Source of the DNA: Echinicola sp. 20G
GTDB taxonomy: Bacteria; Bacteroidota; Bacteroidia; Cytophagales; Cyclobacteriaceae
Length of the DNA: 64,000 nucleotides
Direction: 5' to 3'
Assembly: GCF_015533855.1 (NCBI RefSeq)
Contig: NZ_AP024154.1
Location: 3,602,501-3,666,500 of the forward strand
How positions within the stretch are numbered: the first letter of the stretch is position 1; every line of letters starts with the position of its first letter. Positions 26,931 to 35,138 of this stretch are shown here, piece after piece. The position numbers were made by a program, and so were the translations under genes. The notes under the pieces are model-generated. The model did no database searches, had not been told where the DNA came from, and saw only the letters and a program-made list of their open reading frames with translations.

Positions 26931-27727
26931 AATTCTTTGATTGATTCATTAATGATTTCGTCTTCACCAATTCGGATTTTACTGAGGATTTGATAAAGCA
27001 ATTCACCACTATTTCCCAATAACCTGATGACCAACGCGGATTTATTGAGAACAGAGATCCCAAACTCAATTTCTTTAGCTTCTTCCAAAATATGCCCAAA
27101 CTTGGACTTTTTAAGGTTTATGTCTGCATTTGGTGCTATATAGAGTAGACAACCTTGATGGGTGAAGCCTTCATATTGCCCCATGTCTTGAACGTTTATT
27201 TTTTCAGGCATAAGGTAAAGGTTGTCTTTGAAGATTAACCTATCATCGACATACACTTGGGTGATGGCGTGGTGTTTGGTGAAAGTAAATTCTTCTTTTT
27301 GATCCATGAATTTTCGGCCACAAGTAAGAATTTCTCCCCAAACCAAAGTACTGCTCGAGTTCAGATGAATGGTGTTTTCAGTTTTGTAATTGGCGCCTTT
27401 GTGGGGTACAGTGGGGTGAGGGACATAGCTAAAGTAGGCTTCTTTGCCCACTTTTACATTCATCTTTTGAGTAGTGCCCTTTTTAGAAACATAAATTCTT
27501 TGATAGGCCTGTGTTTGAAGGTTAAGGGCGGAATGGTCGATTACCTCGATATTGATATCGTAATGATCATCATTGAGCATGCCTGGGGAAGAACTCATGA
27601 TCATCACCTCAAGCAATGGGTCTTTCTTATTCTCCCTTACTTCCACCAGGTTAAAAGGAGGCGTAAAGAAAACGTCTTTGAGTATTGTTTGCTGGCGAAG
27701 TCCAGTTTTGAGATAATATTTTTCCAT
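26915..27727 (-). CDS. ureD: Urease accessory protein UreD
   Basis: A 270-residue UreD family scaffold that binds the apo-urease UreABC together with UreF and UreG to install nickel. Family blocks are 'VFFTPPFNLVEVRE' near the N-terminus, 'VMIMSSSPGMLNDDHYDINI', 'NTIHLNSSSTLVWGEILTCGRK' shortened at 'LVWGEILTCGRKFM', and the C-terminal 'VIRLLGNSGELLYQIL'. Its ATG shares its first A with the ureG stop (TAATG), so the two are translationally coupled. Confidence 0.93.
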   Translation of the reverse strand: MEKYYLKTGLRQQTILKDVFFTPPFNLVEVRENKKDPLLEVMIMSSSPGMLNDDHYDINIEVIDHSALNLQTQAYQRIYVSKKGTTQKMNVKVGKEAYFSYVPHPTVPHKGANYKTENTIHLNSSSTLVWGEILTCGRKFMDQKEEFTFTKHHAITQVYVDDRLIFKDNLYLMPEKINVQDMGQYEGFTHQGCLLYIAPNADINLKKSKFGHILEEAKEIEFGISVLNKSALVIRLLGNSGELLYQILSKIRIGEDEIINESIKELWEQN

Positions 27728-28371
27728 TAACGCCTTAGTTCAGGTTCTACAGCATTTTCCTCGATCAAAGCATAACGCTGGATCCATTTAATAACACTGT
27801 CTAAACCTGTGTCATTCATGAGATTGGTAAAAACGAAAGGCTGTCCATTTCTCATTTTGCGGGAGTCATTTTCCATCACTTCCAAATTGGCATGAACCAT
27901 AGCCGCCAAATCAATTTTATTGATGACCAAGAGGTCTGATCGGGTAATGCCCGGCCCTCCTTTTCTCGGGATTTTTTCCCCTTCAGCCACTGAGATGACA
28001 AAGACAGTGACATCAGCCAAATCTGGGCTGAAAGTAGCAGAAAGGTTGTCTCCTCCGCTTTCAATAAATACTATTTCTACATCAGGATGTCTACTAACCA
28101 TTTCATCCACCGCTTCTAAGTTCATGCTGGCGTCTTCTCGGATTGCGGTATGAGGGCAACCTCCAGTTTCTACACCAATGATTCGGTTTTCTGGTAGCAG
28201 GGAGTTTTTGGTCAAATAAAGGGCATCTTCTTTGGTGTAAATATCATTGGTGATGACACCTATGCTGTAATCTTTGGCCATTTTTCTGGACAGTCTTTCA
28301 ATTAAAGCAGTCTTTCCAGACCCAACTGGGCCTGCTATACCAATTTTAATGTATTTTCTTTCTTCTTTCAT
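27727..28371 (-). CDS. ureG: Urease accessory GTPase UreG
   Basis: A 214-residue SIMIBI GTPase that delivers nickel to urease. P-loop GPVGSGKT is at residues 14-21, the metal-binding CPH at 72-74, '[18 protein letters not shown]' is Switch/Walker B, and 'INKIDLA' is the NKxD guanine motif. The frame is open further upstream to 28473, but the ATG at 28371 gives the normal N-terminus and leaves a 10-base gap from ureF, so I use it. Confidence 0.96.
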   Translation of the reverse strand: MKEERKYIKIGIAGPVGSGKTALIERLSRKMAKDYSIGVITNDIYTKEDALYLTKNSLLPENRIIGVETGGCPHTAIREDASMNLEAVDEMVSRHPDVEIVFIESGGDNLSATFSPDLADVTVFVISVAEGEKIPRKGGPGITRSDLLVINKIDLAAMVHANLEVMENDSRKMRNGQPFVFTNLMNDTGLDSVIKWIQRYALIEENAVEPELRR

Positions 28372-28381
28372 AGGTAAATGA

Positions 28382-29107
28382 TTAGGACATGTAAAGCCTG
28401 GAATATAGGTTTTCATGCTGCATACTTCTGATATCAAAAGCAGGGTTACAAAGACCCAGCATTTCAAGTTCAAGGTCCAGAATATCTTTGGTAATTTTCT
28501 GGATCATGGTGTGGGTGTCGAAAAGAATTCTTTGTCCATCCATTTGTCCTAGGGGAACCAGCTTAACCGCATTGGTCATCATGGCTACTGTGGCATTGTA
28601 AAGGAATGAAGCTATGGCATCTTGCATTGCAACTTCTAATAGAGCAGTGATTAGCCCATATACGACAGGAAAATGCCCGTAAGCTGACTTTTCTTTGACT
28701 TGGTGCTGGAACTCCTCAAGAAAGGAGGAATCAATAAATTCAATATAAATTTTTAATAGCCTTGTCCCCATCTTTACACTTGCCTCTCTGATTTCCATAG
28801 GGGATTTCAGCGCATGACTTTCAATATCCAAAGCGACCAGTTTCTCAATATCTTTGGTAGAGGTATAAGCATGGGCTAGACTTACCAAGAAGCCATCGTT
28901 GTATTTGTAGTTATTTTCGAGCATGGCTTTGATGAACTTTTTGGTACTTTGGACATCTTTGACCAGACCTTGCTGCACGTAAGTCTCCAGTCCATTGGAG
29001 TGAGAAAAGCCACCAACAGGCAGTGTTGGGTCCGCGATATGCAGAATATGAAGCAACTGACCACCAGAATGGGTATAAGTTAAATTGTTATTTTTTTTGA
29101 TGCCCAT
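28382..29107 (-). CDS. ureF: Urease accessory protein UreF
   Basis: A 241-residue all-helical protein with the family N-terminal block '[20 protein letters not shown]' (about 18-37), '[14 protein letters not shown]' and the C-terminal '[19 protein letters not shown]'. It forms the UreF-UreD-UreG activation complex. It starts 4 bases after the ureE stop. Confidence 0.94.
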   Translation of the reverse strand: MGIKKNNNLTYTHSGGQLLHILHIADPTLPVGGFSHSNGLETYVQQGLVKDVQSTKKFIKAMLENNYKYNDGFLVSLAHAYTSTKDIEKLVALDIESHALKSPMEIREASVKMGTRLLKIYIEFIDSSFLEEFQHQVKEKSAYGHFPVVYGLITALLEVAMQDAIASFLYNATVAMMTNAVKLVPLGQMDGQRILFDTHTMIQKITKDILDLELEMLGLCNPAFDIRSMQHENLYSRLYMS

Positions 29108-29111
29108 GGGG

Positions 29112-29615
29112 TTATTCTTTAGTGGTCAATTCCAGAATTTTGGAGAAAAGGGATCCTCCTTGCTTGCCATGGGAATGGTCGACATTGGCTTTTAGCATGT
29201 TCAATAGTTTGCAATGGGTTTTAGTAACTTGATACCCTGTGGCAATCAGCAATCTCTCAAGTGGTTTTTCATATGGAACCAATACTTTATCATCCTGAAT
29301 AAAGAGCGGTAAATGCTTATTGCCTATTTCATAGCAAATGGTCCCCATCTCATACATTGACCTAGGGGTGATTTCAATGGCATCACAAGGTAAAATACTT
29401 ATTACAATCAATTTGGTCTCATCCTCAAAAAGAATGTCACCTTCCAAAAGTCGGTTACCTTCTCTGAGGAATTTTATAGCTACCTCAGTGCCTGCGTCAG
29501 TTGTTTTGCGCATAATACGTTTAGGGACTTCAAACCACTCCAGTTTAAGTTTCTCAACCTTTTTGTTATCAATGGGATAGGAAGAAAGATTACCTAAGAC
29601 TTGTTTGCAGATCAT
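29112..29615 (-). CDS. ureE: Urease accessory nickel metallochaperone UreE
   Basis: A 167-residue UreE with the N-terminal peptide-binding domain and the C-terminal nickel-binding domain containing 'IGNKHLPLFIQDDKVLVPYE' (conserved His near 97). The C-terminus has only a short 'DHSHG' and lacks the poly-histidine tail found in Klebsiella, as is common outside enterobacteria. It delivers Ni(II) to UreG/urease. Confidence 0.93.
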   Translation of the reverse strand: MICKQVLGNLSSYPIDNKKVEKLKLEWFEVPKRIMRKTTDAGTEVAIKFLREGNRLLEGDILFEDETKLIVISILPCDAIEITPRSMYEMGTICYEIGNKHLPLFIQDDKVLVPYEKPLERLLIATGYQVTKTHCKLLNMLKANVDHSHGKQGGSLFSKILELTTKE

Positions 29616-29639
29616 AGTTAGGGGTTGGGTGATTTGATA

Positions 29640-31367
29640 TCAAAATAGGAAATAACGTTGTGCCAGGGGGAGCACCTCTAAAGGTTCGCAAGTAATTACT
29701 TTACCCTCTACTGAAACTTCATAATTTTCTGGATTGACTTCGATAACCGGGGTCTTGTCGTTGTGAATTAGGTCTTTTTTTCCAATGTTTCTACAATCCT
29801 CTACGGGCACAACCTCTTTCTTTAATCCATATTTTTCTTTGATGTTGCTTTTCAAACCTGCTTTGGAAATGAAAGTAACAGAGGTTTTTTCAAGCGCGCT
29901 GCCATGGGCTCCAAACATATTCCGCATGATTACAGGCTGAGGGGTAGGGATGGAGGCGTTGGGGTCCCCCATTTTGCTGGCGGTGATCATTCCACCTTTA
30001 ATGACCATTTCTGGTTTTGCCCCAAAGAAAGCTGGTTTCCACAATACCAGGTCGGCTATCTTTCCTGATTCTATGGAACCGACATGTTTAGCGATTCCAT
30101 GAGAAATAGCGGGGTTGATGGTGTATTTGGCAATGTATCTTTTGACCCTGAAGTTGTCCGCTTGAAGCTCTTGGTCTTCTGGAAGGAAGCCTTGTTGAAT
30201 TTTGTTTTTATGGGCAGTTTGCCAGGTTCTGGTGATGACTTCACCCACCCGGCCCATGGCCTGAGAATCAGAACTCATCATACTGAATACGCCCATATCA
30301 TGGAGGATGTCCTCTGCTGCGATGGTCTCCTTTCGGATTCTGGAGTCTGCAAAGGCAACATCTTCCGGAATAGATTTGCTCAAATGATGACAGACCATCA
30401 ACATGTCTAAATGCTCATCAATGGTATTTTTGGTGTATGGACGGGTTGGGTTGGTAGAGCTGGGCAATACATTGGGAAAAGAAGAGATTTTAATGATGTC
30501 CGGCGCATGCCCCCCACCTGCACCTTCGGTATGGAAGGTATGGATGGTTCTTCCATTGATGGCTTTTACAGTATCCTCAAGAAAACCAGCTTCATTAAGG
30601 GTGTCTGTATGGATTGCAATTTGCACATCATATTCATCGGCTACTTTCAGGGAAGCATCGATCACAGCATGCGTCGCTCCCCAGTCTTCATGGATTTTAA
30701 GTCCAAGTGCTCCAGCTTCTATTTGTTCTTTAAGTGGTGCTTCCGTGCTGCAATTTCCTTTTCCAAAAAAACCTAAATTCATGGGGTAATGATCTGCTGC
30801 CTCTAACATTTTTTGGATGTTCCAGGCTCCAGGAGTTACCGTAGTGGCATTAGTGCCATCAGCTGGACCAGTACCTCCGCCAATCATGGTAGTGACTCCG
30901 CTAAACAGTGCATGTTCTATTTGTTGGGGACAAATAAAATGAATATGAGCATCTATTCCCCCCGGAGTCAGGATATGTCCTGCTCCGGAGTGAACCTCGG
31001 TAGAGGCTCCTATGATCAAGTTCGGGTGCACTCCAGACATGGTGTCTGGGTTCCCAGCTTTTCCCACACCAACTATTTTGCCATCCTTGATGCCTACATC
31101 TCCTTTTACTATCCCCCAATGGTCAAAAACGATGACATTGAGAATGACGAAATCCAAAACACCTTCATTTCGAGTCTTGGTGGACGCTTGAGACATTCCG
31201 TCACGTACGGTTTTCCCTCCTCCAAACATACTCTCTTCACCATAATGCTCACTGTTGAAGTCTTTTTCGATTTCAATAAATAATTCTGTATCCCCAAGTC
31301 TTATTTTGTCACCCGTTGTTGGGCCATAGATATTGGCATATTTAATCCTATTTACTTTAAAGCTCAT
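29640..31367 (-). CDS. ureC: Urease alpha subunit
   Basis: A 575-residue catalytic subunit that hydrolyses urea to ammonia and carbamate. The nickel ligands H141 and H143, the carbamylated lysine K224 (GLKIHEDWG), H253, H279 and D367 (SSDSQAMGR) are all present, as are the mobile-flap C326 and catalytic H327. All sit at a constant +7 offset from the Klebsiella numbering. The C-terminus ends '[10 protein letters not shown]', as usual. Its start overlaps ureB by 4 bases. The active site looks fully intact. Confidence 0.98.
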   Translation of the reverse strand: MSFKVNRIKYANIYGPTTGDKIRLGDTELFIEIEKDFNSEHYGEESMFGGGKTVRDGMSQASTKTRNEGVLDFVILNVIVFDHWGIVKGDVGIKDGKIVGVGKAGNPDTMSGVHPNLIIGASTEVHSGAGHILTPGGIDAHIHFICPQQIEHALFSGVTTMIGGGTGPADGTNATTVTPGAWNIQKMLEAADHYPMNLGFFGKGNCSTEAPLKEQIEAGALGLKIHEDWGATHAVIDASLKVADEYDVQIAIHTDTLNEAGFLEDTVKAINGRTIHTFHTEGAGGGHAPDIIKISSFPNVLPSSTNPTRPYTKNTIDEHLDMLMVCHHLSKSIPEDVAFADSRIRKETIAAEDILHDMGVFSMMSSDSQAMGRVGEVITRTWQTAHKNKIQQGFLPEDQELQADNFRVKRYIAKYTINPAISHGIAKHVGSIESGKIADLVLWKPAFFGAKPEMVIKGGMITASKMGDPNASIPTPQPVIMRNMFGAHGSALEKTSVTFISKAGLKSNIKEKYGLKKEVVPVEDCRNIGKKDLIHNDKTPVIEVNPENYEVSVEGKVITCEPLEVLPLAQRYFLF

Positions 31368-31738
31368 ACGTTCTCATTTTTAAAATTTTCTGATTTGATT
31401 TTTCGCATGGCTTTATCTAGGCTATTGGAAGATTGAGTATCTCCTTGGGTAAGGTTATTGGCTCCATATGCCTTTTGGGCACCACTAAGTGGAATTAAGC
31501 TTACTTCAGTGCGCTCACCCGGCTCAAACCGCCTGGCTGTTCCTGCCAGGATATCCATGCGTTTTCCAAATGCTTTTGAACGATCAAATGAAATGGCTTT
31601 GTTGACCTCAAAGAAATGAAAGTGCGAGCCAACTTGGATGGGTCGGTCACCTGTGTTGGTGACTTCTATGGTAATGCTTGTATGTTGGGCATTACAGATT
31701 ATTGGTTCATCTTTTAAGATATATTCTCCTGGTATCAT
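31364..31738 (-). CDS. ureB: Urease beta subunit
   Basis: A 124-residue UreB. '[20 protein letters not shown]' opens the protein and '[18 protein letters not shown]' is the family signature (about 37-54). The C-terminal tail after '[16 protein letters not shown]' is extended relative to the shortest homologues. It forms the (alpha-beta-gamma)3 urease core with UreA and UreC and is separated from ureA by 22 bases. Confidence 0.97.
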   Translation of the reverse strand: MIPGEYILKDEPIICNAQHTSITIEVTNTGDRPIQVGSHFHFFEVNKAISFDRSKAFGKRMDILAGTARRFEPGERTEVSLIPLSGAQKAYGANNLTQGDTQSSNSLDKAMRKIKSENFKNENV

Positions 31739-31760
31739 GGTGTTGTGGTTTGAGTGGTTT

Positions 31761-32063
31761 TTAGCGGATAGGATTGTGTACAGTTACCAGTTTAGTTCCA
31801 TCTGGGAAGGTAGCTTCAATTTGTACATCATGGATCATTTCTGCTACCCCTTCCATTACATCTTCCTTCGTGAGAAAGGTGGCTCCAATCTGCATGAGTT
31901 CTGCAACAGATTTTCCATCTCGTGCCATTTCGTGCAACCGGGCACTTATGAGCGCAATGGACTCAGGATAGTTTAATTTTACACCTCTGGCTTTTCTTTT
32001 TTCAGCCAATTCACCGGCAAGGAAAAGCATGAGTTTTTCAGTTTCTCTGGGGGTGAGCTTCAT
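31761..32063 (-). CDS. ureA: Urease gamma subunit
   Basis: A 100-residue UreA with '[20 protein letters not shown]' at the start, '[20 protein letters not shown]' and the C-terminal '[15 protein letters not shown]'. It is the first gene of the operon ureABCEFGD-ureH, all on the minus strand in the order usual for Bacteroidota and cyanobacteria-like clusters. I saw no clear TAnnTTTG promoter in the 222 bases upstream, though AT-rich imperfect repeats occur there. Confidence 0.97.
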   Translation of the reverse strand: MKLTPRETEKLMLFLAGELAEKRKARGVKLNYPESIALISARLHEMARDGKSVAELMQIGATFLTKEDVMEGVAEMIHDVQIEATFPDGTKLVTVHNPIR

Positions 32064-32285
32064 AAAATATTAAAAGTTTAATGGATATGGTATTAGTAGT
32101 ACTTGGTTAATACTATTAAGATAATCCTAATTTGGGAACTAAGAAAATGTGTAACTGTGGAAAAATGGTGGATTACAAAACCGATAATTCGAAACTCCAC
32201 AAGTAAAAAATCAAAAAAGGATATAAAAGCTGTTCTTTTTTTAAAAAGGATGATCAGAAAGGCGATAGTAGGTAGGGAGTTGTTG

Positions 32286-33038
32286 TTATAGTTTCTTTTT
32301 TAACTTCATAAACTCCTGTTCCAAAAAGGCTAGCTTTTCTTCGATTTCTACATTGCTTTCTAGGGCTTTTTTGGCAAAGGTGAATTTGATAAGCCAAAGT
32401 TCTTTAATCTCAGATAAGTTGAGGTATAAATCATCTATATTTCTATTGGCTGCCCTTAAAGTAGCTGTGTTGCCAGAAAGAAAAAATTTCCTTAAGACTA
32501 GTTGGCTACTAGTGATAATCAAAACCAATTCACCATTTTCTATTTTATGATAATCTTCATGATCAACGAACTCACCAAGGACCATGTCTTTTGGTAGCAA
32601 ACCTTTATCATGGTTGGTCATCTCCAGATTGGAAATAATATACCCTCGGTATCTTTTGGTCCCAGTAATGGGAACTTGGATGACAGGTAAATCTTCGATG
32701 AAGTGCGGTTTATCATGGAACTTGATATAATCTGCTTCATTGTTGGAAGTGATGCAAGGGATTTTAGGGAAGCTGTCCTTTTGATTGATTCCGTGCAAGG
32801 TGAGGTCCCCTTTGAATTTCAGTAGTTTGTTGACGGTAAGCTCAGTAGTCAATAGATCATCAATAGATATGCTAAAATAATTAGCAATTTTGATTATTGT
32901 TTCTAGCTTTGGCTCACTCCTTCCTTCTTCATATGCGCCTAGAGTGCCCCTTTTTAACTCAAAAAGCTCAGCGAAAGCTTGTTGGCTAAGCTTTTTAACA
33001 TTCCTGATCTTTCTAATATTTTTACCAAAATTCGACAT
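32286..33038 (-). CDS. XRE-family regulator with S24/LexA-like C-terminal domain
   Basis: A 250-residue regulator. The N-terminal Cro/CI helix-turn-helix ('IRKIRNVKKLSQQAFAELFE', residues 8-27; 'TLGAYEEGRSEPKLETIIKI') is followed by a linker. A domain at about 110-220 resembles the peptidase S24 / phage CI C-terminal fold ('LRKFFLSGNTATLRAANRNI'). I cannot confirm the Ser/Lys autocleavage dyad. The C-terminus is a coiled coil ('EIEEKLAFLEQEFMKLKKKL'). It is transcribed away from the PspA/flotillin cluster and toward ureA, so it may govern the former. It is unlikely to be prophage, since no phage genes are near. Confidence 0.8.
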   Translation of the reverse strand: MSNFGKNIRKIRNVKKLSQQAFAELFELKRGTLGAYEEGRSEPKLETIIKIANYFSISIDDLLTTELTVNKLLKFKGDLTLHGINQKDSFPKIPCITSNNEADYIKFHDKPHFIEDLPVIQVPITGTKRYRGYIISNLEMTNHDKGLLPKDMVLGEFVDHEDYHKIENGELVLIITSSQLVLRKFFLSGNTATLRAANRNIDDLYLNLSEIKELWLIKFTFAKKALESNVEIEEKLAFLEQEFMKLKKKL

Positions 33039-33299
33039 TTTTTGCTAAAATTATTTGCAAATAAAAATCTATTGCGTATATTTATCTAACAATATTAGCG
33101 AATTGTATCGGTAAATACTAATGTATTTAACAGTAAAATGAATATGGAGACAGTTTTCTGTGTCGGTGCTAACAAAATTAGATAGGGTGATGGTGTTAGA
33201 TTTAATTTGTTAGTTATAGAGTACTTGAAAAGGACTTAAAATAGCCAGATTTTCGTATTATTATACGCGAATAATTTTATCAACTTAAATCATTTTGAA
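33039..33299. promoter_or_regulatory. Divergent promoter region with palindromes (XRE regulator / PspA cluster)
   Basis: This 261-base AT-rich gap has several symmetric elements: TTGCTAAAATTATTTGCAA (33043-33061); ATTAGCGAATT (33094-33104); ATTGCGTATAT, whose reverse complement resembles the element near 33260; and an inverted repeat CTAACAAAATTA (33169-33180) with TAATTTGTTAG (33203-33213). The regulator likely binds some of these. No textbook -33/-7 pair stands out. Confidence 0.55.
33260..33275. promoter_or_regulatory. Candidate operator ATTATACGCGAATAAT
   Basis: A 16-bp palindrome with arms ATTAT/ATAAT and CGCG in the centre (only the two flanking A positions fail symmetry). It lies 24 bases before the YbjN-like start. 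The related element TATACGCAATA occurs on the opposite strand near 33071-33081, before the regulator gene. Fits an autoregulated divergent promoter. Confidence 0.5.
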
Positions 33300-33695
33300 A
33301 TGAAAGATCACTTTCAGATAACAAAAGACTTTTTACTTGAACTTAATTTTGATGTTGTCTTTGAGAATAAAGATGAAGGAATATTGATGGTTCATAAGGA
33401 GAATTTTGGTATTAAGAATTTAATTCTCGGTGTGGCACCACCAATATTAATAATGGAGCAGTTTCTTTTTAAGATCAATAATCAATCTGATAAGATTTAT
33501 AAGAACCTACTTCAAAAGAACAGGGATATCATCCATGGTGCTTTTGTTTTAGATGAGTCGGGCAAAAAGGTGATTTTCAGGGATACATTGCAAATTGAAA
33601 ATATGGACTTAAATGAGCTTGAAGGGTCGCTGAATAGCCTGAGTTTATTAATGAGTGAGTATTCAGAACAAATAATTGAGTTTTCTAAATATTAA
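33300..33695 (+). CDS. YbjN-like protein, first gene of PspA/flotillin cluster
   Basis: A 131-residue cytoplasmic protein with the alpha/beta pattern of the YbjN / type III secretion chaperone-like fold. 'LLQKNRDIIHGAFVLDESGK' and the following 'VIFRDTLQIENMDLNELEGS' strand-helix block are the best match. Proteins of this fold and the related DUF2170 are known neighbours of PspA genes. No catalytic motif is seen; a chaperone or adaptor role is possible. PspA follows after 11 bases. Confidence 0.6.
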   Translation: MKDHFQITKDFLLELNFDVVFENKDEGILMVHKENFGIKNLILGVAPPILIMEQFLFKINNQSDKIYKNLLQKNRDIIHGAFVLDESGKKVIFRDTLQIENMDLNELEGSLNSLSLLMSEYSEQIIEFSKY

Positions 33696-33706
33696 ATATT
33701 AATGAC

Positions 33707-34423
33707 ATGAACATTTTTAAACGATTATTCAAAATAGGAGAGGCTGAGGCCAATGCAGCCATTGATAAAATGGAAGACCCTATCAAATTGACGGAGCAAG
33801 GAATCCGTGATCTTAGAGAGGATCTTAACAAAAATATGGAGGCCCTTGCCCAAGTAAAAGCTTTGGCGATTAGAGCCAAGAACGACCAAGAGAGCTATAT
33901 AGAGAAGAAAGAAGATTATCATAATAAGGCGGTGCTGATCCTGAAAAAGGTTCAGCAAGGAAGTATGGATGCGACAGAAGGAGACAGACTTGCTAAAGAA
34001 GCATTGTTGAAGAAGGAGGAGATGCAGCAGCATGTTGCCAGGACTGAAGAGGAGGCAAACAAATTCAACGAGAATGTGGCCCAACTTGAAAAAAATATTC
34101 AATCTATCAAGTCCAGTATTGGCAATTGGGAGAATGAACTCAGTACTTTGAAGGCAAGGGTAAAGGTCAGTAAGGCCACCAAAAGCCTGAACAAGCAAAT
34201 GGCTGAAATTGATAGCAGCAGCACTGTTTCCATGCTTGAAAGAATGAAGGAAAAGGTTGCCCAGGAAGAAGCGTTGGCTGAAGCTTACGGTGAAATTGCT
34301 GGTGCTTCTAAAACGATCGATGATGAATTGGAAAAAGCAGCAAGTTCTTCAGAAGTCAAAGCTGAGGACGACTTGAGTAAACTTAAAAATCAACTGGGAC
34401 TTAACGAAGATAAAAACACCTAA
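33707..34423 (+). CDS. pspA: PspA/IM30 family membrane-stress protein
   Basis: A 238-residue, almost wholly alpha-helical coiled-coil protein of the PspA/IM30 (ESCRT-III-like) family. It opens with an amphipathic helix ('MNIFKRLFKIGEAEANAAI'), the usual membrane-binding helix 0. 'MEDPIKLTEQGIRDLREDLN' is the conserved family block at about 23-42. PspA proteins polymerise on damaged inner membrane and limit leakage. The gene is 2 bases from the following TTG-started gene and 11 after the YbjN gene, so an operon is clear. No PspF or PspBC homologues are near. Confidence 0.92.
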   Translation: MNIFKRLFKIGEAEANAAIDKMEDPIKLTEQGIRDLREDLNKNMEALAQVKALAIRAKNDQESYIEKKEDYHNKAVLILKKVQQGSMDATEGDRLAKEALLKKEEMQQHVARTEEEANKFNENVAQLEKNIQSIKSSIGNWENELSTLKARVKVSKATKSLNKQMAEIDSSSTVSMLERMKEKVAQEEALAEAYGEIAGASKTIDDELEKAASSSEVKAEDDLSKLKNQLGLNEDKNT

Positions 34424-34425
34424 CC

Positions 34426-35124
34426 TTGGATAGTTTAATTAACATCATCTTTTCTCAGGTTAATATAACCTTGACCATTTTCCTGATTTTACTGGTAGTG
34501 TATTGGTTATTGACCATGATCAGTGGAATAGACTTTGAACTGGACGTAGAGATCGATGTGGATGTTGACACTGGAGTGGATGTAGATGGAGGAGGTACGG
34601 AATTTCAAGATATATCCAATGCAGAAATCCATAAAGACGAGGTGGTAGGCAAACGGATACAACCACTAAAGTGGTGGCAGATCTTTTTGATTTACTTCAA
34701 TTTTGTAGGTTTGCCTTTTATGTTCACCCTTACCTGTTTTGTGTTTATCTGGTGGTTCAGTACCGTCCTGCTTACTGCAGTCACAGCATCTTATGAGAAT
34801 GTATTTGGTTTTGGGATTCTGATCGTGACCTTTTTTGCTTCATTGATCCTTAACAAAATCTTTACGACACCATTCAAAGGATTCTTCAAACACCTGAACA
34901 AGGATGGGGACAAGGCCAATGACTTTATAGGAAGACAAGGAATATTGCTTTCTTCCATATCAGGAAATAAAATGGGAAATGCAGAAGTTCATATCAATGG
35001 TGATTCGATGTCCATTTATGTCAAATCATTGAATGGAGATCCACTGAATTATCATGACAGAATATTAATTATCAAGCAATCTGCTGACAAAAACTATTTT
35101 TTAGTTCAATCATACAACGACTAA
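34426..35124 (+). CDS. NfeD-like OB-fold membrane protein (YqiJ/YuaF type)
   Basis: A 232-residue membrane protein with a helix at about 12-33, then an acidic repeat-like stretch 'DVEIDVDVDTGVDVDG' (about 41-56), two further helices (about 84-107 and 118-140) and a C-terminal beta-rich OB-like domain (about 160-230; 'GRQGILLSSISGNKMGNAEV'). YqiJ/YuaF (NfeD-type) proteins act with the adjacent flotillin in membrane microdomains. The start is TTG at 34426, 2 bases after the pspA stop; the first ATG would cut off the first helix, so TTG is preferred. Confidence 0.78.
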   Translation: MDSLINIIFSQVNITLTIFLILLVVYWLLTMISGIDFELDVEIDVDVDTGVDVDGGGTEFQDISNAEIHKDEVVGKRIQPLKWWQIFLIYFNFVGLPFMFTLTCFVFIWWFSTVLLTAVTASYENVFGFGILIVTFFASLILNKIFTTPFKGFFKHLNKDGDKANDFIGRQGILLSSISGNKMGNAEVHINGDSMSIYVKSLNGDPLNYHDRILIIKQSADKNYFLVQSYND

Positions 35125-35138
35125 ACTATTTTATCAAA

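Noticed and set aside
28371..28473. Upstream extension of UreG
   Set aside because: Would overlap ureF by more than 90 bases and add a hydrophobic stretch not found in UreG; the ATG at 28371 gives the normal start.
30403..31283. Plus-strand open frames opposite ureC
   Set aside because: ureC has a full set of active-site residues on the minus strand; these are shadows.
32286..33038. Prophage remnant suggested by the CI-like regulator
   Set aside because: No integrase, structural, lysis or attachment-site sequences within the surrounding 10 kb; neighbours are urease and PspA/flotillin genes.
33039..33299. CRISPR-like repeats
   Set aside because: The repeats are short, inverted and unequally spaced, which fits operators, not an array. 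No CRISPR array was seen anywhere in the window.
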